This document shows, piece after piece, positions 1 through 7,023 of a stretch of DNA of 9,886 nucleotides (the stretch's first letter is position 1; each line of letters begins with the position of its first letter). The notes below the pieces were generated by a model. It did no database searches and was not told where the DNA came from. It saw only the letters and a list, made by a program, of their open reading frames with translations. Source of the DNA: an uncultured Flammeovirgaceae bacterium (lineage in GTDB: Bacteria; Bacteroidota; Bacteroidia; Cytophagales; Cyclobacteriaceae); assembly GCA_937138955.1 (NCBI GenBank), contig CAKZPJ010000653.1:1-9886 (forward strand), in the 5' to 3' direction. The position numbers and the translations under genes were made by a program.

Positions 1-590
1 TGCTGATTGACGCTCACTTTTTAAAGACCTTACCCGAGCAAGAACTACGGTCAGGCTTTGCTGAAGTAATTAAGCACGCGCTTATTCAGGACGGTACATA
101 CTGGAATAAACTTAGAGGTGTCGCGCTAGCCAATCAGCCGTGGGAGGAGCATATTCGCCACTCAGTACGGGTTAAATCATGGGTAGTAGATCAGGATTTT
201 CGGGAAGGTGGCTTGCGGAAGATTCTAAACTTTGGACATACTATAGGTCATGCGGTAGAAAGTCATTTTCTGGAATCAGAAACGCCACTTCTGCACGGCG
301 AGGCCATTGCCATTGGAATGATTGCCGAAGCGCAACTCTCAATTAAGTACGCATCGCTCAGTTCAGAGGAGGCTGAAGAAATAGAAGATTTCATTATAGC
401 AATTTTTGGTAAAGTCGATGTTCCGCTAGAATCGCTGGAAGCAATTACCCATCTAGCCAAGCAGGACAAAAAGAATCAGCAAGGTACTATTCTCTGTACC
501 TTGCTAGATAAGATAGGCAAAGCTTGCTTTGATATTCCTGTAACCGAATCCGCTATACGAGAGGCTCTAAAGTATTACCGAAGTTTGTAA
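1..590 (+). CDS. aroB: 3-dehydroquinate synthase, 3' part (N-terminus outside window)
   Basis: Second enzyme of the shikimate pathway: converts DAHP to 3-dehydroquinate in the cytoplasm, using NAD and a divalent metal. The frame is open from the left edge (first whole codon at base 3) and gives 195 residues before TAA; full-length AroB is about 350-360, so roughly the N-terminal NAD-binding half is missing because of the window boundary. Visible family blocks are SGFAEVIKHALIQD, whose Glu is a metal ligand in the family, then LRKILNFGHTIGHAVE and LLHGEAIAIGM, whose histidines supply the other metal ligands. The TTG at base 213 sits inside the conserved LRKILNFGHT block and is not a start codon. 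The gene converges on the PRC-barrel gene 47 bp downstream. Identification is firm; nothing looks broken. Confidence 0.95.
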   Translation, partial: LIDAHFLKTLPEQELRSGFAEVIKHALIQDGTYWNKLRGVALANQPWEEHIRHSVRVKSWVVDQDFREGGLRKILNFGHTIGHAVESHFLESETPLLHGEAIAIGMIAEAQLSIKYASLSSEEAEEIEDFIIAIFGKVDVPLESLEAITHLAKQDKKNQQGTILCTLLDKIGKACFDIPVTESAIREALKYYRSL

Positions 591-600
591 GTACAATTGT

Positions 601-651
601 AGGGTGTAATATAATCGCGATCGAGAATAAGCTATTCTTATTTTATACCCT
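601..651. terminator. Imperfect inverted repeat at convergent 3' ends, possible bidirectional terminator
   Basis: AGGGTGTAATATAA (601-614) pairs with TTATTTTATACCCT (638-651) with one mismatch and one G-T pair. Inside it a second hairpin, AGAATA-AGC-TATTCT (624-638), is followed on the plus strand by TATTTTATA. It begins 10 bases after the aroB stop, and its right arm covers the last codons of the leftward PRC-barrel gene. The position between converging genes fits a shared terminator. The stems are AT-rich and there is no clean run of T, so the call is tentative. The two hairpins share base 638. Confidence 0.4.
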
Positions 652-1141
652 TCATCTTATCGTAATCAACGTCATCGGCTGGGTTACCTTGCGGGACTTC
701 TCCGGTAATTTTGGCTGAGCCTTCGTATCCTTGATGATGGTGGTTCGAATGTCGTTCGGCCTGATAATCTTCCTGATCTACATCACCTTTGGGAGATAAG
801 CTCTTCGTTCCGTAGTATTCTTCCAGCTTGCTTATCTCGGCTCGATCACCATTTATTATTTTTTGGATATCTACCTTGGGGGCATCTTTGATTTTTTCTT
901 TACGTACTTCCAGTAAAATGGCTCCTGAATTAGTGTTAAACTCTAGCATAGACCAGGGTAAAGCATAAGCGTCGCTCCCCAACCCTAAAAAACCTCCTTC
1001 TTCCAGGATAGCGAAAACTATCTGGTTAGTTTCAGGACTAATAAAAACATCTTCAATAACCCCAACCTTTTCCTCTACGGAATTGTATACTGTCTCCCCT
1101 ATAATATGACTGTTAGCTGATAAAAACTTAGAAATCATCAT
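638..1141 (-). CDS. PRC-barrel domain protein with acidic, His-rich C-terminal tail
   Basis: A 167-residue protein with no signal peptide. Residues about 8-85 fit a PRC-barrel: the opening IIGETVYNSVEEKVGVIEDV, the turn FISPETNQIVFAILEEGG, the LPWSMLEF strand, then KEKIKDAPKVD. Residues about 93-111 end in LEEYYG, a segment I recall following PRC-barrels in bacterial stress or envelope-associated homologues. Residues 112-167 are low in complexity and rich in Asp, Glu and His, with HSNHHH at 131-136; this could bind metal or simply be disordered. PRC-barrels are small beta-barrels used in ribosome maturation (RimM), photosynthetic reaction centres and many uncharacterised proteins, so no specific role can be given. 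The start is the first of two adjacent ATGs; no Shine-Dalgarno is visible. The gene stands alone, between convergent aroB and a 285-bp spacer. Confidence 0.85.
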   Translation of the reverse strand: MMISKFLSANSHIIGETVYNSVEEKVGVIEDVFISPETNQIVFAILEEGGFLGLGSDAYALPWSMLEFNTNSGAILLEVRKEKIKDAPKVDIQKIINGDRAEISKLEEYYGTKSLSPKGDVDQEDYQAERHSNHHHQGYEGSAKITGEVPQGNPADDVDYDKMKGIK

Positions 1142-1172
1142 GATTATAACTATTAATGTGATTCGCGTGCCG

Positions 1173-1227
1173 CTAAAAAGTGTGTAAAAATCTATGGATA
1201 GAACTCGGCTACTTCTAAAAAGTTTGT
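1173..1227. repeat. Near-perfect 13-bp direct repeat upstream of the PRC-barrel gene
   Basis: CTAAAAAGTGTGT (1173-1185) and CTAAAAAGTTTGT (1215-1227) match at 12 of 13 positions and start exactly 42 bp apart, close to four helical turns. They lie 32-86 bp upstream of the PRC-barrel start codon. The spacing suits paired binding sites for a regulator, but the sequence is AT-rich and chance is possible. The rest of the 1142-1426 spacer has no ORF worth calling and no TAnnTTTG match for the minus strand. Confidence 0.35.
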
Positions 1228-1371
1228 TGAGTGTACGACTGAAAAATAGCTAGTTACTACTATCTAAAGACAGGGTTATCTTAACGAAGGCTAGGGTGCA
1301 AGAACAAGCTTTGGAATGTTAAGGTGTACTGGTAAAGGCTATTTGGTTCTTAAAATCTAAGCATATGCATA

Positions 1372-1387
1372 ATAGCGCCCTCGCTAT
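1372..1387 (-). terminator. Small hairpin 3' of rlmD, weak terminator candidate
   Basis: ATAGCG (1372-1377) and CGCTAT (1382-1387) form a perfect 6-bp stem with a 4-base loop, 39 bases past the rlmD stop codon on the minus strand. The sequence after it on that strand is TATGCATATGC, not a T run, so intrinsic termination is only possible. The neighbouring GCATATGC (1361-1368) is itself a perfect palindrome. Confidence 0.25.
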
Positions 1388-1426
1388 ACTTCTTTTGAAA
1401 AACTATGTAGCCGTCACCGAAATTTT

Positions 1427-2839
1427 TTATCGTAGTGCTAGCAACGCAACGTTCTCTACATGGTGGGTATGAGGGAACATATCAACGGGTTGCAGTTTTT
1501 CAACCCGGTACTTCTCGTGCATTAGAGCAATATCGCGGGCCTGAGTAGCAGGGTTACAACTCACGTAGACAATACGAGGCGCACCTATTTCTAATAATTG
1601 CTTTACTACATCGGCGTGCATTCCCACCCGGGGCGGGTCAGTAATAATTACATCGGGCTGACCGTGCTTCTGGATGAATTCTGAATTTAGCAGCTTCCGC
1701 ATATCTCCGGCGAAAAAATCAGTATTGCTCACATTATTAATCTGCGAGTTCACCTTGGCATCTTGAGTTGCCGTTTCTACATACTCCACGCCGATCACCT
1801 TTTTTGCTTGCGAAGCAATGAAGTTAGCAATTGTACCGGTACCCGAGTATAAATCGTAGACCACTTCCCCTCCGCTCAATTGAGCAAAATCACGAGTAAC
1901 TCGGTACAATTGGTAAGCCTGATCTGAATTAGTTTGGTAAAACGATTGGGCACTCACCCGAAACTGCAAATCTTCCATGTGCTCAGTGATGTACGGTCGT
2001 CCAGAAAATAAGGTCACTTCCAGATCGTGAAAAGTATCGTTCATCTTCCGGTTGATCACGTACTGTAGCGACGTAATCATAGGAAACTTCTCCCGCAGAT
2101 GATTCATCAAACCATCAAGGGCTTCAGGAGCATGATCGGCATCACGGCCAAATTGTACCATTACCATAAGCTCACCAGTGTTGGCGGTACGAATCATCAA
2201 CGTACGGAGCACCCCAGTATGTTGACGCATATTGTAGTATGGCAATTGATGCTCCTTAGCGTACTTATTAACCGCCAAACGAATATCATTAGACGGATCG
2301 GCTTGTAAATAACAGTGCTCTATCGGCAGTATCTTCTCAAAACTACCCGGAATATGGAAGCCTAATGCCCGCTTGTCCATTTCCTCACCGGAAGTTATTT
2401 CTTCGCGCGTAAGCCAGCGTTGATCTGAGAAGGCAAACTCCAGCTTATTTCGGTAGTAGCGGGTGTTCTGAGACGGTAGAATGGACTCAACTTCAGGAAA
2501 AGGTATTTTACCAATGCGTTCAAACTGATCAATTACCTGCTGCCGTTTGTAGACTAGCTGTTGCTCATACGGAATATGTTGCCACTTACAACCACCACAA
2601 ATGCCGAAATGCGAACAAAAAGGCTCGGTACGTTGGGGCGAATACTGATGAAATGCAATAGCTTTGCCCTCCCAAAATTTTTTGCGGGCTTTGGTTACTT
2701 TAACATCTACTACATCGCCAGGAGCAGTATACGGCACAAATACAGCCCGTCCGTTGGTATGAACCACACATTTGCCTTCGGCGGCCATCCGTTCAATGGT
2801 TACCTTTTCTAACAAGGGTATTTTTTCTCTTCTCGCCAT
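1427..2839 (-). CDS. rlmD: 23S rRNA (uracil-5-)-methyltransferase, RlmD/RumA type
   Basis: SAM-dependent enzyme of the TrmA/RlmC/RlmD family that makes 5-methyluridine in 23S rRNA (U1939 in E. coli for RlmD). Of its 470 residues, about 1-62 form the RNA-binding TRAM domain. A 4Fe-4S site is visible as C75, C81 and C84 (FCSHFGICGGC) plus C176 (EHCYL). The methyltransferase domain has motif I DLYSGTGT at 329-336, DPPR at 401-404, the catalytic nucleophile C428 in YVSCNP, and E462 in HHVENV as the probable base. Every key residue is present and the length is normal. Family membership is near certain; assignment to U1939 rather than another uridine (RlmC or dual RlmCD activity) is inferred. The start is the first ATG, directly before the TRAM domain, with no Shine-Dalgarno. 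The gene is divergent from the large secreted-protein gene, and its promoter may be the box at 2974-3005. Confidence 0.93.
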   Translation of the reverse strand: MARREKIPLLEKVTIERMAAEGKCVVHTNGRAVFVPYTAPGDVVDVKVTKARKKFWEGKAIAFHQYSPQRTEPFCSHFGICGGCKWQHIPYEQQLVYKRQQVIDQFERIGKIPFPEVESILPSQNTRYYRNKLEFAFSDQRWLTREEITSGEEMDKRALGFHIPGSFEKILPIEHCYLQADPSNDIRLAVNKYAKEHQLPYYNMRQHTGVLRTLMIRTANTGELMVMVQFGRDADHAPEALDGLMNHLREKFPMITSLQYVINRKMNDTFHDLEVTLFSGRPYITEHMEDLQFRVSAQSFYQTNSDQAYQLYRVTRDFAQLSGGEVVYDLYSGTGTIANFIASQAKKVIGVEYVETATQDAKVNSQINNVSNTDFFAGDMRKLLNSEFIQKHGQPDVIITDPPRVGMHADVVKQLLEIGAPRIVYVSCNPATQARDIALMHEKYRVEKLQPVDMFPHTHHVENVALLALR

Positions 2840-2957
2840 AATTTGAGTAAAGGTACGCTATTTGTACTTTTTCAGTAGTTGATTAAGATATTTGTAAGTA
2901 GCCCGACCAACTATTTAGCGAAAATAAGTATCTTTAACAGTAATAGTATGTTTGAAC

Positions 2958-2987
2958 TTTGCCTTATAAGCTACAAATCTATCTTTG
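2958..2987 (+). promoter_or_regulatory. Bacteroidota-type promoter for the CHU_C-type gene
   Basis: A -33 box TTTG (2958-2961), an 18-base gap and a -7 box TATCTTTG (2980-2987) match the Bacteroidota primary sigma consensus TTTG / TAnnTTTG. Transcription would begin near 2994, leaving a leader of about 170 bases with a stem-loop at its front. The -7 box shares its first two bases with an oppositely oriented -7 box. Confidence 0.45.
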
Positions 2988-3005
2988 GCAGCTGTACTTC
3001 CTCAA
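2974..3005 (-). promoter_or_regulatory. Bacteroidota-type promoter for rlmD, overlapping the divergent one
   Basis: On the minus strand TTG (3005-3003), a 21-base gap and TAGATTTG (2981-2974) fit the -33/-7 consensus. The start point would be near 2967, about 128 bases upstream of the rlmD ATG. The two -7 boxes form the 14-bp unit CAAATCTATCTTTG and share the central TA. Confidence 0.42.
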
Positions 3006-3046
3006 TTTTATTAGCCGTAGCCACCGCTATGGATTCAAAAATTGAG
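3001..3046 (+). promoter_or_regulatory. Two-part stem-loop in the predicted leader of the CHU_C-type gene
   Basis: The outer stem CTCAATTTT (3001-3009) / AAAATTGAG (3038-3046) is a perfect 9 bp. The inner stem CCGTAGC (3015-3021) / GCTATGG (3026-3032) is 7 bp with one G-U pair and loop CACC. If the promoter at 2958-2987 is used, this hairpin begins about seven bases into the message. No known riboswitch or RNA family is recognised. It could equally act as DNA, since its left end touches the rlmD -33 box. Confidence 0.35.
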
Positions 3047-3165
3047 TCATTCAGTCACCAGATCTTATATTTTCGCTTTCAAAAACAAAATCCAAACATA
3101 CTCTAGGGGAAGTGAAAATTGCGGAATTTTGTGGTTTTTGCTGGTAAGGATCTAACTTTTAGCGA

Positions 3166-5784
3166 ATGAAGAAGTGTCTACTAAGCTTGCTCCTTTGCTT
3201 TGTTTTTCTCAAAACGATAGAGGCGAGCCACATTGTGGGAGGAGAGTTTGAGCTGCGGCATATTGGAGATTTTCAGTATCAGCTCAACTTAATTCAGTAT
3301 TTCGATGATGTAAATGGTGATCCGGAAGCGGAAGATATAGATGCGAGAGTACATATTTTTCGGAAAAGCGATAATGCTTTTATGATGGAGGTACGGTTGA
3401 GAAACGTTGGCTCTGAGTTTGTTGACTATACCAACCCTGAGTGTACCATTGAGGCGCTCTCTACCCGAAAAATTCTTTATACTGAAAGTATTACTCTGCC
3501 CCCCGATCGGTACAACGATCCCGAGGGCTACTACGTAGTGTACGAGCGCTGTTGCCGTAATAACCTCATCGATAATATTGATCCTTCGGTAAAAGAACGA
3601 TCTGGGCAGACCTTTTACCTGGAATTTCCACCAGTGGTTAGGAATGGTAGACCGTTCGTAGATACTACCCCCATCTTATTCCCTCCCTTGAGCGATTATG
3701 CGGTTATCAATAATCCATTTTACTTCGATTTTTCAGGAAATGATCCTGACGGAGATTCGCTAGCGTATTCTCTAACGCATCCGCTGAATAGTTCGCTGAC
3801 TGATCGAGGGCTTCCGCCTCCTACTCCCGCTCCTCATCCATTGGTTGATCTGGCCGATGGGTATACCCTTAATAACATCATTGCCGGAACCCCGCCTTTA
3901 CGCATTAGTCAAGAAGGATTGCTCACCGTAACCCCTTCGGAGCTTGGGCTATTTGTGTTTGCTATTAAAGTGGAGGAGTTTCGAGATGGAGAGAAGATTG
4001 GAGAGGTTAGAAGGGACTTTCAGATGTTTGTGGTAGATGCCGACCCCGGTGAAACGCCTCGAGTACAAGCTAAGATAAAAGGCGAAACTAACTTTTACGA
4101 GGAAGGCAATACTATAACATTTGGGTTGGAAGATGAGAAGTGCTTAGAACTGTTCATTACTGATGCTGACCTCGAAGAAGTAATTACAGTGGAAGCCAAA
4201 GGAGTAAATTTTGACCAAGATATTCAGGGTCTGATTTCTACCAAGCTGAGTATTCTGAATGGCCCTACTGATACACTAAAACTAGATTTCTGTTTGCCGG
4301 ATTGTCCCTACGCGCGAGGCCCAATGCTGATTGACATAATCGCTTACGATGATGCTTGCAGTGTTCCGTTGCGCGATACGCTTCGGCTCACGGTAGAAGT
4401 AGAGGGGCCACAAAATAGTGATCCGGTTATTGTCGGTAATCCTAACGTACTCAATGTTGACATTAATGTAGGTGAAGATTACGAACTGGAAATTCAGGGA
4501 CTAGATGAGGACGACGATTTACTAATATTGACCGCCGAAGGCGATGGTTTTGATCTGGAAGGTTTAGGTATTGAGTTACAGGAACGGCTATTGATACCTG
4601 GCGAAGTCCGCAAAGTATTAACCTGGACGCCCGACTGCTCCGCATACGATTTTCGCTCGCAGAACGAGTTTACGGTATTGGTAGAACTGGACGATTTAAG
4701 CGAGTGTCAGCTAGGAGAACCAGATCAGCTACAGGTACGATTCCGGGTAAAACTGCCAGACAATAATCGCCCTAAGATCACATTAGACGGACTGGAAGAA
4801 ACTGAAGTAACCGTTCGGATTAATGAACTACTTTCGTTTGATGTGCTAGCCGAAGATGTGGATAGAGATTTGCTGGATTTACGAGCGGTAGGCGACGGGT
4901 TTAATCTGGCCGATTATGCAATTAACTTTCCGGGTAATACAGGAATTCGGAACATAAGTTCGCCTTTTAGTTGGCGGCTTTCTTGCAACAATATTGACTT
5001 AGCCGAGCGCAGTTCGTTTGATATTATTTTCCTTTCTACTGACCAAACCGGTTGTAGTGATCCTGCTACGGATTCGCTTCGTATACGAATTAATGTGCTG
5101 CCACCCGATAACGAAGCACCAACCGTATTTATACAAAATATTGACTCGGATACCGTGCAAGCCGCGGTGGGCTTTCCGGTGGTATTAGATGTAATTGGCA
5201 CCGATGAAAATCAATCAGATATTCTAACTCTTCGCCTAGCTGAGGTAACGCTCGACGGAGAGCCAATTGATCTGGAAGTCGTGAATTTCCGGTTTAATAA
5301 TGCGCGCGCCCGAGGAAGAGTACAATCGCGTTTCTTTTGGAATCCCGATTGTTTTTTACTTCCCCCTGATTTTGAGGAAGCTACCTTCAAACTTTCGTTT
5401 ACGATAGAAGATGATCAGTGCTTTAACAGCAAAAATGACACCACTACCGTAACATTAGAACTAGGCGTAGCTCCACTCGATTTTGATGAATTTGAGCCCC
5501 GAAATGCCTTCACCCCTAACGATGACGGAACCGGAGATTTCTTTCACCTAAATTTCTGTAACGAGACTAATCGAGATTGCGATTTACCGATTGGCACTTG
5601 CGCCAATCAGTTTCAGCGTATTGAAATTTATAATCGATGGGGCCGACTGGTATTTCAATCCAACAGTCCTGATTTTGAGTGGTACGCCGATAAAAGACCA
5701 CCGGGGCCTTATTTCTATTTGGTTTACTACTCCCGAGAAGTATATAAAGAACGGGTATATATCTACGCGCCGGATACTGAGTAA
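3166..5784 (+). CDS. Secreted multi-module protein with type B (CHU_C-like) T9SS C-terminal domain
   Basis: An 872-residue protein probably exported by Sec and then by the type IX secretion system to the cell surface or medium. The signal peptide is residues 1-20 (MKK, hydrophobic LLSLLLCFVFL, cleavage after IEA). The mature N-terminus SHIVGGEFELR and the block NPFYFDFSGNDPDGDSLAYSL (about 183-203) resemble openings of gliding-motility-associated CHU proteins. Four Ig/cadherin-like modules follow (298-767). The C-terminal domain is 773-872: NAFTPNDDGTGDFF, IEIYNRWGRLVF, then GPYFYLVYY, as in TIGR04131-type domains. It departs from the usual form by having three cysteines (798, 805, 812) and ending KERVYIYAPDTE rather than in a basic strand. 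Substrate or adhesive role is unknown; no catalytic domain is seen. The start follows the signal peptide; no good Shine-Dalgarno is seen. The stop directly abuts that of the convergent permease gene. Confidence 0.88.
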   Translation: MKKCLLSLLLCFVFLKTIEASHIVGGEFELRHIGDFQYQLNLIQYFDDVNGDPEAEDIDARVHIFRKSDNAFMMEVRLRNVGSEFVDYTNPECTIEALSTRKILYTESITLPPDRYNDPEGYYVVYERCCRNNLIDNIDPSVKERSGQTFYLEFPPVVRNGRPFVDTTPILFPPLSDYAVINNPFYFDFSGNDPDGDSLAYSLTHPLNSSLTDRGLPPPTPAPHPLVDLADGYTLNNIIAGTPPLRISQEGLLTVTPSELGLFVFAIKVEEFRDGEKIGEVRRDFQMFVVDADPGETPRVQAKIKGETNFYEEGNTITFGLEDEKCLELFITDADLEEVITVEAKGVNFDQDIQGLISTKLSILNGPTDTLKLDFCLPDCPYARGPMLIDIIAYDDACSVPLRDTLRLTVEVEGPQNSDPVIVGNPNVLNVDINVGEDYELEIQGLDEDDDLLILTAEGDGFDLEGLGIELQERLLIPGEVRKVLTWTPDCSAYDFRSQNEFTVLVELDDLSECQLGEPDQLQVRFRVKLPDNNRPKITLDGLEETEVTVRINELLSFDVLAEDVDRDLLDLRAVGDGFNLADYAINFPGNTGIRNISSPFSWRLSCNNIDLAERSSFDIIFLSTDQTGCSDPATDSLRIRINVLPPDNEAPTVFIQNIDSDTVQAAVGFPVVLDVIGTDENQSDILTLRLAEVTLDGEPIDLEVVNFRFNNARARGRVQSRFFWNPDCFLLPPDFEEATFKLSFTIEDDQCFNSKNDTTTVTLELGVAPLDFDEFEPRNAFTPNDDGTGDFFHLNFCNETNRDCDLPIGTCANQFQRIEIYNRWGRLVFQSNSPDFEWYADKRPPGPYFYLVYYSREVYKERVYIYAPDTE
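4057..5466 (+). repeat. Four tandem Ig/cadherin-like protein modules of about 110-120 residues
   Basis: Approximate residue ranges are 298-413, 419-530, 535-645 and 651-767. Each carries an acidic early segment (for example LDEDDDLLILTAEGDGF and AEDVDRDLLDLRAVGDGF), a strand ending in a PDC-like turn (LPDC, WTPDC, WRLSC, WNPDC) and a later Asp-rich stretch with a second Cys. In modules 2-4 the two cysteines are exactly 23 residues apart (491/514, 607/630, 729/752). In module 1 the aligned pair is 380/398, with an extra C376. A conserved disulfide per module is the likely reading, as expected for a protein folded outside the cytoplasm. Confidence 0.7.
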
Positions 5785-7023
5785 CTACTCAAACCGAAGC
5801 GATTCAATCGGGTCAAGTTTAGAAGCTTTATAGGCGGGATAGTATCCCGAAAAGATGCCAACGCCAATACAAATTAGTAGTGCGCTCAGAATCCAAACCC
5901 AGGGCACAATAAACTGCCCCACATCCATAAAACGAGCCACTACGTTTCCAATCCCCATTCCTAATAATACTCCGGCTACTCCGCCAATCTGACAAATGAC
6001 AATCGCCTCCATCAGAAATTGTTGGCGGATGCGCTGCGGGGTAGCTCCCAATGCCTTACGAACTCCAATTTCGCGGGTACGCTCTGTCACCGAAACCATC
6101 ATAATATTCATTAAGGCAATAGAGGCACCCAATAAGGTAATCAGCCCAATAGAAAATCCGCCAATCCGTAGGTAACCGGTAATTTCCCCTAGCTGTTCGC
6201 TGAGCGATTTTTTTTCTTCAATTTCAAAGGAAAGTTCACTGCCAATTGGATCTTGGCGAATAGCCTGCATTAGGCTGGTGGCCTCGCCCATTGCTATGTC
6301 CGTTTGATTACCCGCCTTAACCGAGACAGTAGTTGTATAATTTAGCGTACTGGTAGTAGCTAACTGTCGCCCTTTACCTAATGGAATAACTATCTTTCTA
6401 TCGACATTCCCGCCAGGGCCTGAGCCGACTTCTTCCAGTATGCCAATAATTTTAAAAGGTGATCCTAACAATGAAATGGTCTGATTTATTGGACTTAGCG
6501 GAGTATCAAATAAAGCGTTTACGATATTGGCTCCTACAATAGCAACGTTAGTACCCTTTTCTATCTCGAGGCGTGAGAAATTACGTCCATCCTGCAAGCG
6601 ATACCCCTCTATGCCTAGATAGTATTCGTCGGTACCTTCTACCTGAATATTGGGGTTTGTTTTGTTGGAACCTTTTTTAACTTCTGCACCGCTGGTAATC
6701 CGAGCTCGAACTGACACTTGTGCCGGAAAATCATAACGTTTGATAAAAGACCTTACATCGCTGTAGCGAATAGGTGGGTAGCTTTTCTCAGTACGCCCCT
6801 GCTGGTTACGGCGATTACCTCCCCGTTTCTCCCGAATGGTGAAAGAGTTCACTCCTAAACTGGCAAAACTATCGTCTACCGAAGCCTGAATACCATCGAT
6901 AGCCGTTAGAATTCCCACCAAGGCAGTAATCCCTAGTGCAATTATTAAAGCGGTAAGGGTAGTTCGTAGCAGATTATCTCTAATTGCTTTAAGGCTTTCT
7001 TCTATATTATTAATCAGATTCAT
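5785..7023 (-). CDS. ABC transporter permease, MacB/FtsX family
   Basis: Inner-membrane subunit of a MacB-type mechanotransmission ABC complex; such permeases dimerise, bind two cytoplasmic ATPases and move or release lipoproteins, peptides or drugs on the periplasmic side. The 412 residues show the normal layout: TM1 about 21-43, a periplasmic domain about 44-285 (MacB_PCD type), then TM2 about 286-312, TM3 338-364 and TM4 371-394 of an FtsX domain. The coupling segment SVTERTREIGVRKALGA (311-327) and the ending YYPAYKASKLDPIESLRFE are hallmarks. Residues 66-78 are rich in Arg and Gln (RGGNRRNQQGR). No ATPase or membrane-fusion gene adjoins it: both neighbours are on the other strand, so the partner must be encoded elsewhere. 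The substrate cannot be read from sequence. The first ATG is a sound start, 20 residues before TM1. Confidence 0.92.
   Translation of the reverse strand: MNLINNIEESLKAIRDNLLRTTLTALIIALGITALVGILTAIDGIQASVDDSFASLGVNSFTIREKRGGNRRNQQGRTEKSYPPIRYSDVRSFIKRYDFPAQVSVRARITSGAEVKKGSNKTNPNIQVEGTDEYYLGIEGYRLQDGRNFSRLEIEKGTNVAIVGANIVNALFDTPLSPINQTISLLGSPFKIIGILEEVGSGPGGNVDRKIVIPLGKGRQLATTSTLNYTTTVSVKAGNQTDIAMGEATSLMQAIRQDPIGSELSFEIEEKKSLSEQLGEITGYLRIGGFSIGLITLLGASIALMNIMMVSVTERTREIGVRKALGATPQRIRQQFLMEAIVICQIGGVAGVLLGMGIGNVVARFMDVGQFIVPWVWILSALLICIGVGIFSGYYPAYKASKLDPIESLRFE

Larger units (their letters stand above)
2840..3165. other. 326-bp divergent intergenic region
   Basis: This AT-rich spacer lies between the starts of rlmD (leftward) and the CHU_C-type gene (rightward). 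It holds overlapping divergent promoter boxes (2958-3005) and a two-part stem-loop (3001-3046). Another TAnnTTTG match, TATGTTTG at 2947-2954, has no -33 partner at a sensible distance. TAACTTTT at 3153-3160, with TTTG at 3128-3131, is a weaker plus-strand candidate that would give an almost leaderless message. I see no convincing coding sequence; the open frame at 2879-3106 needs a TTG start and lacks protein-like composition. Confidence 0.7.

Noticed and set aside
213..590. Separate short gene starting at TTG 213
   Set aside because: The frame is open to the left edge and the TTG is the Leu of the conserved LRKILNFGHT block of AroB; it is one partial gene.
2099..2812. Plus-strand frames inside rlmD (2099-2308, 2561-2812)
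   Set aside because: They lie opposite a gene with complete catalytic and Fe-S motifs and show no family features of their own.
2971..3054. Short minus-strand frame reading DSIFESIAVATANKIEEVQL with protein-like composition
   Set aside because: Only about 27 codons after a stop, with no ATG, GTG or TTG at its start. Possibly a gene remnant, but it coincides with the stem-loop and cannot be supported.
2879..3106. 75-residue plus-strand open frame in the rlmD/CHU_C spacer
   Set aside because: It needs a TTG start, has no recognisable motif, and overlaps better-supported promoter and hairpin signals.
4463..5201. Minus-strand frames inside the secreted-protein gene
   Set aside because: Low-complexity antisense shadows of the repeated modules.
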